A stretch of 64,000 nucleotides of DNA, from contig NZ_UXAU01000023.1 in NCBI RefSeq assembly GCF_900609065.1, positions 23,501-87,500 on the forward strand, given 5' to 3'. Shown piece after piece: positions 14,285 through 23,353 of the stretch; the first letter of the stretch is position 1; each line of letters starts with the position of its first letter. This DNA is from Arthrobacter ulcerisalmonis (GTDB taxonomy: Bacteria > Actinomycetota > Actinomycetes > Actinomycetales > Micrococcaceae). Position numbers and translations under genes: made by a program. A model generated the notes under the pieces. It did no database searches. It had not been told where the DNA came from and saw only the letters and a list, made by a program, of their open reading frames with translations.

Positions 14285-15642
14285 GTTTCACGTTGGCTGA
14301 GCCCGGCACGCTCGAATCCGACTGGGCGGAAGCCCTGGCCGGAGGGTCCGTGGCCCCGCTGGTGCTGGACTGGTCCCGCTTTGATCGACTGGTTGTCCTA
14401 GCGGCCCACCCGGATGATGAGTCACTGGCCGCTGGCGGGCTCATCAGCCAGGCGCACGCACACCACGTGGACATCGTCCTGATCGTGGCAACGCGGGGGC
14501 AGAACTCGCACCCGCAGTCACCCACCATGACGCCGGATCAACTGGGCGACCTGCGTATACACGAGCTGAGGCGGGCGTTGGCTTGCCTCGCTCATGACGC
14601 CGTACTGCTGGAAGGCGGGTTCGTTGATGGCCGGCTGGCTGATTCCCGGTCGCAGCTTGCCGCAGAGCTCAACGGGTTGTGCAGCCAGGACCCAGCCCGG
14701 GTACTGCTTGTGGCCCCGTGGTCCGGCGACGGGCACACCGACCACGAGGTGGCCGGTGACGTGGCACTGCAGGTTGCTGCCAGTACCGGCTGCGCCGTCC
14801 TGGAATATCCCATCTGGCTCTGGTTTTGGGGCACGCCCAGCAGCGGTGACGTGCCATGGGCGGCGCTCCGCTCGCTGGAACTGGGCGAGACGGAACGCGG
14901 CCGCAAGGCGCTGGCCATGGCCGAACACCGCAGCCAAGTGGAGCCCCTCTCCCCTGCCGCGGGCGACGAAACCCTCCTGCCGGGCCATGTGCTTGACTAC
15001 TTTCGTCGGCCGTTTGAAGTGTTCATCGACAGCGCTGGTCGTTTCTTGCCCCCGCAACGACAAGGAACCTCTTGGGTGGGGAACCGTTTCGACCTGATCC
15101 ACGCCCAGGGCGCCGAGCCTTGGCAGGCGCCGTCCTCTTGGTATGAGGAGCGCAAGCGAGCCCTGACCTTGGCTGCACTCCCCCACCCCCGCTTCAGCTC
15201 GGCCCTGGAAATTGGTTGCTCCACCGGCGTCTTGACCGCTGAGTTGGCCCACCGGTGCGAAAAGCTTCTGGGCATCGACGTCAGCGGCGAGGCCGTCAGC
15301 ACGGCCGTAGCCCGGACCGCTGCCCTGCCCGGCGTTCGGATCGTCCAGCTTGAGGTGCCGGCGAGCTGGCCGAACGAACACTTCGACCTCTATGTTTTGT
15401 CCGAGACCGGCTACTACTTTAGCGGCGACGAACTCAGCCACCTCCTGCAACAAATGGCGCATTCGGCCCTGCCCGGCGCCGCTGTCGTGGCCTGCCACTG
15501 GCGGCACCCGATTGACGGGTGGCCGCTCAACGGTGACGCCGTCCACGACGCGCTGCGCAACGATGCCCGGCTGACGGGGCTGGGTTGCTATCTCGAGGAC
15601 GACTTCCGGCTCGACCTTTTTGCCTTCACGGACCCATCATGA
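14278..15642 (+). CDS. bifunctional PIG-L deacetylase / SAM methyltransferase
   Basis: A 454-aa fusion. Residues about 38-230 form a PIG-L (LmbE-like) zinc deacetylase: LAAHPDDES carries the metal-binding HPDD motif, and GDGHTDHEVAG supplies the further His ligand. Residues about 275-450 form a NodS-like class I methyltransferase: LEIGCSTGVLTAELA binds SAM, and LSETGYYFS and ACHWRHPI fit this group. PIG-L enzymes remove an acetyl group from N-acetylglucosamine-type sugars, so one protein could deacetylate and then N-methylate the same sugar, as in Nod factor or mycothiol-like chemistry. It overlaps both neighbours (7 bp upstream; ATGA with the glycosyltransferase). The substrate is unknown. 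Confidence 0.88.
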   Translation: MVSFTLAEPGTLESDWAEALAGGSVAPLVLDWSRFDRLVVLAAHPDDESLAAGGLISQAHAHHVDIVLIVATRGQNSHPQSPTMTPDQLGDLRIHELRRALACLAHDAVLLEGGFVDGRLADSRSQLAAELNGLCSQDPARVLLVAPWSGDGHTDHEVAGDVALQVAASTGCAVLEYPIWLWFWGTPSSGDVPWAALRSLELGETERGRKALAMAEHRSQVEPLSPAAGDETLLPGHVLDYFRRPFEVFIDSAGRFLPPQRQGTSWVGNRFDLIHAQGAEPWQAPSSWYEERKRALTLAALPHPRFSSALEIGCSTGVLTAELAHRCEKLLGIDVSGEAVSTAVARTAALPGVRIVQLEVPASWPNEHFDLYVLSETGYYFSGDELSHLLQQMAHSALPGAAVVACHWRHPIDGWPLNGDAVHDALRNDARLTGLGCYLEDDFRLDLFAFTDPS

Positions 15643-16358
15643 CGGCTCCCCTCGATGCCGTGGTCATTGTCGTCCCGGCCCGAAACGAAGAGGCCCTCTT
15701 GCGGCGCTGCCTCGTTGCGCTCACCGGAGCCACGGCCAGGTTCCACATTCTGTTCCCGCACGTACCGGTCTCCGTGACGGTGGTCCTGGACCGAACCACC
15801 GATGCGTCGGACCAGGTCATTGCGGACTTCGCCCAGGTGGAGGTCGTGCACAGTGATGCTGGCTGTGTGGGAGCAGCCCGGAACATCGGCATCCGCCGTG
15901 CCCTGGAAAATACGGGAGCACCAGCAGGCCACACGTGGATCCTGAACACCGACGCGGATTCCGTGGTGCCCAGGGACTGGATTGAACAGCACTGGCGGCT
16001 TGGGCTCGAGGGCTGGGACGTGGTGGTGGGCACGGTGGAGCCTGTCCGGCAAGAACTCTCAGCACACCAACACCTGCTCTGGCGCCAGGCCCACACCCTC
16101 GCCGAAGGGCACCCCCACATCCACGGCGCAAACCTGGCCTTCCGCGCCAGTGCCTACCGGGAACTGGGCGGCTTCAAAAGCATCCCGGTGCACGAAGACA
16201 GGGAGTTCGTCCACGCAGCCCGCGCCGGCGGTCTCCGCGTACGAGCCACCGACCTCACCAGGATTCGCACCTCAGGTCGGCACCACAGCACCGTCCACAA
16301 CGGCTTTGCCAGTTACCTTTCACGGTTGCCAGCACTGGAAGTGCCTGCCGAACCCTAA
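15639..16358 (+). CDS. family 2 glycosyltransferase
   Basis: A 239-aa GT-A fold transferase starting at ATG 15639, which overlaps the previous stop as ATGA. The N-terminal VVIVVPARNEEALLRRCL is the nucleotide-binding strand. LNTDADSVVP carries the DxD metal motif, and HEDREFV near residue 180 supplies the catalytic acidic group. It has no membrane helices. It is last in the four-gene set of DUF4235, dehydrogenase, deacetylase/methyltransferase and glycosyltransferase, so it probably adds a sugar to a modified amino-sugar or lipid acceptor. The acceptor is not predictable. Confidence 0.87.
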   Translation: MTAPLDAVVIVVPARNEEALLRRCLVALTGATARFHILFPHVPVSVTVVLDRTTDASDQVIADFAQVEVVHSDAGCVGAARNIGIRRALENTGAPAGHTWILNTDADSVVPRDWIEQHWRLGLEGWDVVVGTVEPVRQELSAHQHLLWRQAHTLAEGHPHIHGANLAFRASAYRELGGFKSIPVHEDREFVHAARAGGLRVRATDLTRIRTSGRHHSTVHNGFASYLSRLPALEVPAEP

Positions 16359-16436
16359 GGTTTCGGGGTGGTATGGCACCCGACTGGTGCCACTCCCAGC
16401 AATTCCAGGTGCTAGCCGTGCCAGCTGCCAACAGTG

Positions 16437-18212
16437 TTATGTCCGGCCGATGAACCAGTCCTGCAATTTCCGGAGCCTGGACTGCAGCTGCTCTTCGTTT
16501 GCCTGCGCCACCGGTGGACCGCCGCATACTGTCCGGAGCTTGGTATGAATAACGCCGTGGGGAGTGCCGGTCCGGGCAGACCAGGCCGAAACATTCTTGG
16601 CCAGCTCATTGCGCAGGTCCATCAGCATCCGGTGGTCTGGGACGGACTGCACTGCTGCCGGCGCGGGGGCGGCGCGACTCTTACGGTTGAGCTGGTCATG
16701 CTGGCGCTGCCGCAAAAGCGTCCCCACCTGCTCAGCGTCCAACAGCCCGGGAATCCCGAGGAAGTCCATTTCGTCGTCGGAGCCCACCTCGCCGCCGGTC
16801 CCAAACTCGCCGCCGTCGAACAACACACGGTCGAACGACGCCTGCGAATCAAGGGCCTCGAACTTGCCCTTGGTCAGGCCGTCTGACGCCTTTTCTTCGC
16901 GATTGGCCTCGTCCAGCAACGAGTCCTCCGGGTTGAAGAGCCCGTCGGCGTCTTCCTTTTCCGGCCGGTCAAGGGCATGGTCTCGTTCGGCCTCCATGGA
17001 GTTGGCCAAGGCCATCAGCTGCGGCACGGACGGCAGGAAGACGGACGCGGTTTCGCCGCGTTTGCGGGCACGCACAAAACGGCCCACCGCCTGGGCGAAG
17101 AACAACGGCGTGGAGGTGGACGTTGCATAAACACCTACTGACAGCCGGGGGACGTCCACACCCTCGGAGACCATCCGGACCGCCACCATCCAGCGTTTAT
17201 CGCTGGCGGTGAAATCTTCGATCTTGCTCGAGGCCTTGGCATCGTCAGAAAGGATGATGGTGGGAGACTCACCGGTGATCCGCTTCAGCTGCCCGGCATA
17301 GGCCCGCGCGTCGTCGTGATCCGTGGCAATGACCAGCCCGCCGGCGTCGGGAACGGAACGCCGGACCTCACTGAGGCGCTTATCTGCACCTGCCAGGACG
17401 GCAGGAATCCACGCCCCGGTGGGATTCAAGGCGGTGCGCCACGCCTGGGAGGTGACGTCCTTGGTGACAGCCGCCTCGCCGAGGGATGCGGCCATCTCCT
17501 CGCCAGCGCTGGTCCGCCAGCGCATCTGGCCGGAATACGCCATGAACATCACGGGCCGGACCACGTGGTCGCGCAGGGCGTTGCCGTAGCCATAGGTGTA
17601 GTCGGCGCGGGAGCGGCGGATGCCGTCTTTGTCTTGCGCGTATTCAACGAAGGGGATCGGCGAAGTGTCGGAGCGGAACGGCGTTCCCGTCAGTGAGAGC
17701 CTGCGCACCGCGGGATCGAACGCTTCACGCAGTCCATCGCCCCAAGACAGTGCTTCGCCGCCGTGGTGGATTTCGTCGAGGATCACCAGGGTGCGGGCAG
17801 CCTCCGTCTTGGCCCGGTGCAACATCGGTTTGCTCGCCACCTGGGCATACGTGACGGCAACGCCAATAAAGCCCCTGCCGTGCTGGCCGTCGGAGTTCTT
17901 GAAGTTGGGATCGATGGCGATTCCCACTTTGGCGGCGGCGTCCGCCCACTGCCGCTTGAGGTGATCGGTAGGCGCCACGATGGTGATCCGGTTGACCACC
18001 CCCGCCTCGATCAAGGTGGAGGCTACGCGTAGGGCGAAGGTCGTCTTGCCAGCACCGGGGGTGGCGACCGCAAGAAAGTCCCTGGGCGAGGTGCGCAGGT
18101 AGGCGTCCAGCGCCTCCTGCTGCCAGGCACGGAGCTTCGGGGCGGTTCCCCAAGCTGCGCGCTCCGGGTAGGCCGGAGGCAGCGTGGGGCCGCCAAAGAG
18201 TGTATCCGTCAC
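16437..18212 (-). CDS. superfamily 2 DEAD/DEAH-type helicase
   Basis: A 591-aa helicase-like ATPase. Walker A is ATPGAGKTT, motif II is DEIHHGG and motif III is LTGTPFRS. The C-terminal RecA-like domain carries VSEGVDVPRLSVGV and QAVGRFVR (motifs V and VI). The overall organisation resembles type III restriction/RecG-like SF2 helicases, but no nuclease or methylase is adjacent. Start GTG 18212 overlaps the stop of the DUF3039 gene by one base, so the two are coupled. Probable role in DNA or RNA remodelling or repair; not further defined. Confidence 0.87.
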   Translation of the reverse strand: MTDTLFGGPTLPPAYPERAAWGTAPKLRAWQQEALDAYLRTSPRDFLAVATPGAGKTTFALRVASTLIEAGVVNRITIVAPTDHLKRQWADAAAKVGIAIDPNFKNSDGQHGRGFIGVAVTYAQVASKPMLHRAKTEAARTLVILDEIHHGGEALSWGDGLREAFDPAVRRLSLTGTPFRSDTSPIPFVEYAQDKDGIRRSRADYTYGYGNALRDHVVRPVMFMAYSGQMRWRTSAGEEMAASLGEAAVTKDVTSQAWRTALNPTGAWIPAVLAGADKRLSEVRRSVPDAGGLVIATDHDDARAYAGQLKRITGESPTIILSDDAKASSKIEDFTASDKRWMVAVRMVSEGVDVPRLSVGVYATSTSTPLFFAQAVGRFVRARKRGETASVFLPSVPQLMALANSMEAERDHALDRPEKEDADGLFNPEDSLLDEANREEKASDGLTKGKFEALDSQASFDRVLFDGGEFGTGGEVGSDDEMDFLGIPGLLDAEQVGTLLRQRQHDQLNRKSRAAPAPAAVQSVPDHRMLMDLRNELAKNVSAWSARTGTPHGVIHTKLRTVCGGPPVAQANEEQLQSRLRKLQDWFIGRT

Positions 18213-18550
18213 TACTTGTTATTACCGCCCGGACCCTTGCCGCCTGGGCCCTTGCCGCCGTCTCCGCCCGGCCGGAGGCCGTCATACACGTCCTTGCACT
18301 CAGGGCAGACAGGGAACTTCTTGGGATCCCGGCCCGGTGTCCACACCTTGCCGCAGAGGGCAATGACGGGCTCGCCGCTGAGGGCGGACTCCATGATTTT
18401 TTCCTTGCGCACGTAGTGTGAAAAACGCTCCCGGTCACCGGGCTCAACCTCTTGGCGGAGTTCTTCGCGCTCAATGGTGGCCGTGGACGTGCCAGCCCCC
18501 GACAACTCGCGCATCGGGTCGTTTTCGAGGGGATCCGTCATGCTAGTCAT
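18212..18550 (-). CDS. DUF3039 zinc-binding protein
   Basis: A 112-aa protein from ATG 18550; a second in-frame ATG at 18541 is equally plausible, since neither has a clear ribosome binding site. The conserved DUF3039 features are a helical part (REELRQEVEPGDRERFSHYV), ALCGKVWTP, and a CPEC knuckle that with the earlier Cys may bind zinc. The tail is a Gly/Lys/Pro repeat (GGKGPGGKGPGG). It sits directly before the helicase gene, an order that suggests a joint function. The function itself is unknown. Confidence 0.82.
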   Translation of the reverse strand: MTSMTDPLENDPMRELSGAGTSTATIEREELRQEVEPGDRERFSHYVRKEKIMESALSGEPVIALCGKVWTPGRDPKKFPVCPECKDVYDGLRPGGDGGKGPGGKGPGGNNK

Positions 18551-18584
18551 GCCAACCATCTTAGCCTTTCCAGCGGAGAAACGT

Positions 18585-18617
18585 TCGACGCCGGCACCTC
18601 CTGGGTGCCGGCGTCGA
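18585..18617 (-). terminator. hairpin terminator after the ABC permease
   Basis: A 14-bp perfect stem (TCGACGCCGGCACC with GGTGCCGGCGTCGA) with a 5-base loop, 20 bp past the permease stop. On the minus strand it is followed by ACGTTTCT, moderately U-rich. Confidence 0.75.
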
Positions 18618-18636
18618 CGGTTCACAACACGCGTTT

Positions 18637-20208
18637 CTACTTGTTGACGCCGACCTGCGCCAGCAGTTCTGGTCCGCGCGCGTCGAGCCATTTTCCGCCG
18701 ATCCTGACGCCCACAACGAAGAGGACCAGGCCCAGCACGGGACCGAGGATGAGGTTGAGCCAGCCCAAGGCGCTGTTGCCTGTCACCAATTCGGCTATGA
18801 GCAAGCCCACTTCCGGCAAGACCAGGACGAACAAGACCGCCATCCCGCCGAACTGCACCAGCAGGGTCTGGCCCATGTTGCCCGGCGGTTTCTTGAAGGG
18901 GCTGTCACCGGGTAGCGGGACCGGAGTGGTGTAGCGGGCCGAAACCAAGGACGCCAAGCCCAGGCCCGAGAAGAGGATGCCGAGGCTGAGCCCCAACAAG
19001 CCGGGCAACATGGCCCACGAGTCCGCCAGCACGGCGTAGCCAAAGGCGAAAATCAACACCGTCGGGAGGGAGAACAGGAGGCAGGCCAGCGCCCGTCCCA
19101 GCCGATCGGCACGGCCCGAAACGCCTGTGGCTAGATGTAGGGCAAACGCCGTATTGTCGTACGAGACGTCGGCGGAGATGGACCAGGCCAGGATAAAAGC
19201 ACACAGCGGCGCCAAGATGGCCAATGCACCGAACTCGCCGCTCTGCGCACCGGAAAATACCAGGACCACCGGCAGCAGTGGAATCACCACCAGGGAGCCC
19301 GAGTAGCGCGGATCGCGCAGCCAGTACGTCAGGGCCCTGGCGGTGACCGCGCCGGTGGGTGTTGCCGGGAAGAGTCCCAACAGACCCAACTTGCTGCCCT
19401 TGCGCTTACTGCTTCCGCTGTACGGCGGAGTCACCAACGCCTGCTGCATCAGCGTTTTCCAAAGCCAGGACAAGACGCCGATGGTCGCCGCCGCGATCAG
19501 CAGCTTGAGGGCGGCTTGGCCGTAGCTCCCGGCCGTGACGTCGGCGGCAAGTCCCCACGGTGCGCCCAGGGGTGTCCATGCGAGCGTGCGGGCGAGTTCC
19601 GGTAGGAACGCCGAGGATTCAACGATTCCCCGGGTGACGCCGGCAATGATGGGTCCCAGGAGAACAAGGGGGACCATGAAGGCGATGGCGCTGACGTCCT
19701 TGAACCGCCGGGAGGAGGCCAGGCTTGCCGTGGCAGTGGTGGTGACCTTGGAGACCACCACACAGGTCAGCACACCGAGGACGGCACCCACCAGGGCTGC
19801 GACGGCCGGCAGGACGCCATGCCACCAGGTAGCCACCGTGGCAAGCGACACCAGGACGGTGGCGATACCGGGAATCCCGATCAACCCGCCCAGCGCCAGG
19901 CCCGGGAGCATTTTTTTCAGTGGAATGGCAAAAGTGGTGAAGCGGGCCGGATCCAACGTCATGTCGGTCCCGGAAATCATCACCGGAATAATGGCCCACC
20001 CGATGATGGCCACGGCGCCGCCGAGCACCACCGCAGTGGCGGCCAGTTCGGTCGGCTGGTTCCGGAGAAAGACCAAGGCCATCACCAAGGCACCAATGAT
20101 GCCTAGGGCGTAGAGAGCGCCAAACGCCAAGCCAACCAGCTGCCACGGACTGCGGCGGAGGCCGTTGCGGAGCAGGGTGAGCTTGAGCCTTACGAGGTGC
20201 GCAACCAT
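18637..20208 (-). CDS. ABC-2-type exporter permease
   Basis: A 523-aa integral membrane protein with roughly 12 to 14 hydrophobic segments and almost no soluble domain, the usual shape of large actinobacterial ABC exporter permeases. A basic cytosolic loop (SGSSKRKGSKLG) divides the two halves. Its start overlaps the ATP-binding subunit gene by 19 bp, so the two form one transporter. The substrate cannot be told from sequence; lipid, peptide or antibiotic export are the typical possibilities. A strong hairpin follows the stop. Confidence 0.87.
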   Translation of the reverse strand: MVAHLVRLKLTLLRNGLRRSPWQLVGLAFGALYALGIIGALVMALVFLRNQPTELAATAVVLGGAVAIIGWAIIPVMISGTDMTLDPARFTTFAIPLKKMLPGLALGGLIGIPGIATVLVSLATVATWWHGVLPAVAALVGAVLGVLTCVVVSKVTTTATASLASSRRFKDVSAIAFMVPLVLLGPIIAGVTRGIVESSAFLPELARTLAWTPLGAPWGLAADVTAGSYGQAALKLLIAAATIGVLSWLWKTLMQQALVTPPYSGSSKRKGSKLGLLGLFPATPTGAVTARALTYWLRDPRYSGSLVVIPLLPVVLVFSGAQSGEFGALAILAPLCAFILAWSISADVSYDNTAFALHLATGVSGRADRLGRALACLLFSLPTVLIFAFGYAVLADSWAMLPGLLGLSLGILFSGLGLASLVSARYTTPVPLPGDSPFKKPPGNMGQTLLVQFGGMAVLFVLVLPEVGLLIAELVTGNSALGWLNLILGPVLGLVLFVVGVRIGGKWLDARGPELLAQVGVNK

Positions 20209-20984
20209 TCCAGTCCCTCCGTCGTGTTCCGGCCGCCTACGAGTTCCACGAACTTGTCTTCGAGGGACGCGTCACCGCGCACCTCGTCCACGGTGCCAGC
20301 GGCCAAGAGCCGCCCACCCGAGACCACAGCCACGTGGTCACACATGCGTTGCACCAAGTCCATCACGTGGCTGGAAACGATCACCGTGCCACCAGAGTGC
20401 ACATAGCCGTCCAAGATGGACCGGATGTTGGCTGCACTGACGGGGTCAACCGCCTCGAAAGGTTCGTCCAGGACCAGCAACCGCGGGGCGTGGATGAGGG
20501 CCGAGGCCAGCGCCACCTTCTTGGTCATACCGGCCGAGTAGTCAACCACCAGGGTGCCGGCGTCCTTGCTCAGGTCCATAGCGGCAAGCAACTCACGGAC
20601 CCGGGTGGCCACGACGTCCTTGTCCATGCCGCGCAGCAGCCCGGCGTAGGTGATGAGCTGTTCGCCGGTGAGCCGGTCAAAGAGCTTGACGCCATCGGGC
20701 AGGATGCCCATCAGTTTTTTGGCTTCGAGCGGGCGGGCCCACACATCAACCCCGTGCACCACGGCGTGGCCGAAGTCGGGGCGAAGCAGGCCAGTGGCCA
20801 TGGACAGCGTGGTGGTCTTGCCGGCTCCGTTGGGGCCCACAATGCCGTAGAACGATCCGGCTGGGACATTGAGGCTGATGCCATCTACGGCGACTTTGTC
20901 GCCGAATCGTTTGGCCAGGCCATCGATGGCGAGCGCTGGCGCGGTGGCGGTCGGGGGCGCCTTTACAGGTTCCTGAGCAGTCAT
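20190..20984 (-). CDS. ABC exporter ATP-binding subunit
   Basis: A 264-aa nucleotide-binding domain. Walker A is GPNGAGKTT, the Q-loop region is MGILPD, Walker B is LLVLDEPFEAV and the H-switch is VSSHVMD. The signature motif is YSAGMTKK, as often found in CcmA/NatA-like exporters, in place of LSGGQ. It works with the permease whose gene overlaps its 3' end. The gene is divergent from the antiporter, with a shared 124-bp promoter region (20985-21108). Confidence 0.92.
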   Translation of the reverse strand: MTAQEPVKAPPTATAPALAIDGLAKRFGDKVAVDGISLNVPAGSFYGIVGPNGAGKTTTLSMATGLLRPDFGHAVVHGVDVWARPLEAKKLMGILPDGVKLFDRLTGEQLITYAGLLRGMDKDVVATRVRELLAAMDLSKDAGTLVVDYSAGMTKKVALASALIHAPRLLVLDEPFEAVDPVSAANIRSILDGYVHSGGTVIVSSHVMDLVQRMCDHVAVVSGGRLLAAGTVDEVRGDASLEDKFVELVGGRNTTEGLEWLRTS

Positions 20985-21108
20985 AATGCCACCCTAACCG
21001 TCTGTACCCCCGCTGCGGGTCCTCCCGGAGGAGTAGTGAAATAGGCGTAGGACCGCCCACAGGGGTCCACGGATACTGCAGCGTCGGCCCACCTGTCAGA
21101 CTGTGCTC

Positions 21109-23019
21109 ATGGACATCGCACTGGGCCTGCTCGTGATCGTCGGCGTGGTCTGCGCCGCCAGCGCACTGGGCCGAAAACTGAACGTTTCCGTTCCGCTGCT
21201 GTTGGTGCTGGCCGGCGTGGCCGGGTCATTCCTGCCCTTCATTCCGCCCATTGAGCTGAACCCAGAACTGGTCCTCATCGGGCTGCTGCCGCCATTACTC
21301 TACGCAGCTGCGTTCCGTTCCTCCCTCTTCGATTTCGGCTCGAACATCCGCAACATCGGGCTGCTCTCGGTGGGCTACGTGGTGTTCGGCACCGTAACCG
21401 TGGGTTTCGTGGTCTGGTGGCTGTTCCCCGAGATTCCGCTCGCTGCAGCGATCGCCCTGGGTGCTGTTGTGGCGCCGCCAGACGCCGTAGCCGCCACCTC
21501 CATTGCCCGGCGCGTGGGCATGCCGAGGAGGATCGTCACCATCCTCGAGGGCGAGTCGCTGGTCAACGATGCCACCGCCCTGGTGTGCCTGCGGGCAGCG
21601 ATTGCCGCAATCGCCGGCAGTGTTTCCGCCCTGGATATTGCCGGCGGTTTCGCCTTGGCCGCAGGCGGCGGACTGCTGGTGGGCATTGCGGCGGCCTATG
21701 TTCTGACCGAAATCCGCAAACGCGTCCGGAACGTCGCCATCAACACGGCCACCTCGCTGATGGCGCCGTTCGTGGCGTTCCTGCCGGCGGAGGCCATCCA
21801 CGCCTCAGGCGTGCTGGCCGTCGTCGTGACCGGATTGGTCATGGGGACCAAGGCGCCTTCCATGCCCAACGGCGCCGCCAGGCAAAGCGCGCGCAGCAAC
21901 TGGGACACGGTTCAGTTCCTGCTGGAGAATTCCGTGTTCCTGCTGATCGGGCTGCAGGTGCGCAGCATCATCGAGGGGGTCCAGGACGATTCCTTGGGTG
22001 TGGGCAGGGTCTGGGTGGGCTGTGCCCTCATTCTGCTGGCGGTCCTGGTGCTCCGGCCCCTCTGGGTTTTCCCGGCCACCTATGTGCCCCGGCTGATCCC
22101 TGCCGTCCGTCGGGCCGAGGGCACCACCACGTGGCAGGCAGCGACCACTGTCTCTTGGGCGGGCATGCGCGGGGTGGTCACCCTCGCGGCGGTGCTGACC
22201 TTGCCTGCTGACCTGGAACACCGTAATGTCCTGGTGCTGGCTGCCCTGGTGGTGGTGGCCGGCACCCTGGTCCTGCAGGGCTTCACCCTACCTGCGCTGG
22301 TCAGGTGGCTAGGTGTGCCGGGTCCGGACCGCCGCGAAGATGCCTTGAATCAGGCCTCGCTGATGCAGCTTGCAACCTCGGCCGGAGTGGCCAAGCTGGA
22401 CGAGCTACGGCTGGCCAGCGATCCGCCTGAGGTCATGGACATGCTCAAACGCCGCACCCAGGAGCGCGGACTGGCCGCCTGGGAGCGGTTGGGGCGGCCG
22501 ACGGCGGACGCTGCCACTCCCAGTCAGCGCTACTCCCAGCTGCGGCTGGCCATGCTCGAAGCAGAACGCACGAAGGTTTTGGAATTGCGCCGGGGTGGCG
22601 ATTTCGCGCACGAGGTCCTCACCGAAGTCCTGGAGCGGCTAGACATCGAGGAATCGATGCTGGACGCCGCCCTGGACGAAGTGGACGCTGGCAGTGCAGG
22701 CGGCGGCGAGGGAATCGCCCAGCCTGGCGGCACGTGCGTGCACCTTCAACATGCCGAAGCCCCAGTGCCGCCTGCAGAGCCCACGGAGCCTACAGACCCA
22801 ACAGTGCCAGGAGAGCCATTCTGCGCAGACTGTCTCCGCGACGGCACCGCACCAGTTCATCTGCGCATGTGCCTGACCTGCCGAAAGGTAGGCTGCTGCG
22901 ACTCATCAGTGGGCCGGCACGCCACCCGGCACTTCCAGGAGACCGGCCATCCCGTCATGCGCAGCATTGAACCAGGCGAAGACTGGCGCTGGTGCTACGT
23001 GGACGAACTCTTGGGGTGA
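21109..23019 (+). CDS. CPA1 Na+/H+ antiporter with a C-terminal UBP-type zinc finger
   Basis: About 636 aa from ATG 21109; a GTG two codons earlier is possible. Residues about 1-410 form a 12-helix CPA1 (NhaP-like) antiporter, with the ion-site motif GAVVAPPDAVAATSIA and ILEGESLVNDATALV. About 410-530 is a cytosolic helical regulatory part. The last ~95 residues form a UBP-type zinc finger: CVHLQHAE, FCADC, MCLTCRKVGCCDS, GRHATRHFQETGHPV. In eukaryotes this domain binds the ubiquitin C-terminus. Bacteria lack ubiquitin, so here it may sense zinc, a protein tail or a nucleotide. The last 25 bp overlap the convergent DUF3253 gene. Confidence 0.9.
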   Translation: MDIALGLLVIVGVVCAASALGRKLNVSVPLLLVLAGVAGSFLPFIPPIELNPELVLIGLLPPLLYAAAFRSSLFDFGSNIRNIGLLSVGYVVFGTVTVGFVVWWLFPEIPLAAAIALGAVVAPPDAVAATSIARRVGMPRRIVTILEGESLVNDATALVCLRAAIAAIAGSVSALDIAGGFALAAGGGLLVGIAAAYVLTEIRKRVRNVAINTATSLMAPFVAFLPAEAIHASGVLAVVVTGLVMGTKAPSMPNGAARQSARSNWDTVQFLLENSVFLLIGLQVRSIIEGVQDDSLGVGRVWVGCALILLAVLVLRPLWVFPATYVPRLIPAVRRAEGTTTWQAATTVSWAGMRGVVTLAAVLTLPADLEHRNVLVLAALVVVAGTLVLQGFTLPALVRWLGVPGPDRREDALNQASLMQLATSAGVAKLDELRLASDPPEVMDMLKRRTQERGLAAWERLGRPTADAATPSQRYSQLRLAMLEAERTKVLELRRGGDFAHEVLTEVLERLDIEESMLDAALDEVDAGSAGGGEGIAQPGGTCVHLQHAEAPVPPAEPTEPTDPTVPGEPFCADCLRDGTAPVHLRMCLTCRKVGCCDSSVGRHATRHFQETGHPVMRSIEPGEDWRWCYVDELLG

Positions 23020-23294
23020 TTCTCAGGCCGGACCACTTTTCGGATCCGGATGGGCCCCTTGGCGGTAGCCGGGTCCACCACCACGCCACCTTGGGTAATC
23101 TCCACCTCGCCGGAAGCCACGAGCTTCCTGGCCGCAGCCCGAGCTGGCTCCATCAGCTCACGCCAGGAGTCGTCCCCTACAGCCCGGGCTGCGTCCGACG
23201 GGCAGATGGTGGACGTCGACGCGCGGGCGGCCAGCAACTCAAGGATGGACTCCGTCAGCCGCTGTTCAATACTTTTCGGATCCTGCTCTGGCAT
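22995..23294 (-). CDS. DUF3253 winged-helix-like protein
   Basis: A 99-aa protein with the DUF3253 pattern: ILELLAARASTSTICPSDAAR, then SWRELMEPARAAARKLVASG, then a beta hairpin EVEITQGGVVVDP. The layout resembles a winged helix, so DNA binding is possible but unproven. It overlaps the end of the antiporter gene by 25 bp on the opposite strand. The 59 bp to the next gene hold a hairpin. Confidence 0.82.
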   Translation of the reverse strand: MPEQDPKSIEQRLTESILELLAARASTSTICPSDAARAVGDDSWRELMEPARAAARKLVASGEVEITQGGVVVDPATAKGPIRIRKVVRPENHPKSSST

Positions 23295-23322
23295 GGCTAC
23301 GCCTCAGTTCACAAGGTGTGCC

Positions 23323-23347
23323 GGGCTGGGTGATCGACACCCAGCCC
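23323..23347 (-). terminator. hairpin after the OYE-family gene
   Basis: GGGCTGGGTG and CACCCAGCCC form a 10-bp perfect stem with a 5-base loop, 6 bp beyond the stop of the flavin oxidoreductase gene. There is no U-run, as is common for actinobacterial terminators. Confidence 0.6.
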
Positions 23348-23353
23348 AGGCAA

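Noticed and set aside
16374..16392. Terminator between the GT2 gene and the helicase
   Set aside because: Only a 7-bp stem (TGGCACC/GGTGCCA) and no U-run; too weak to call.
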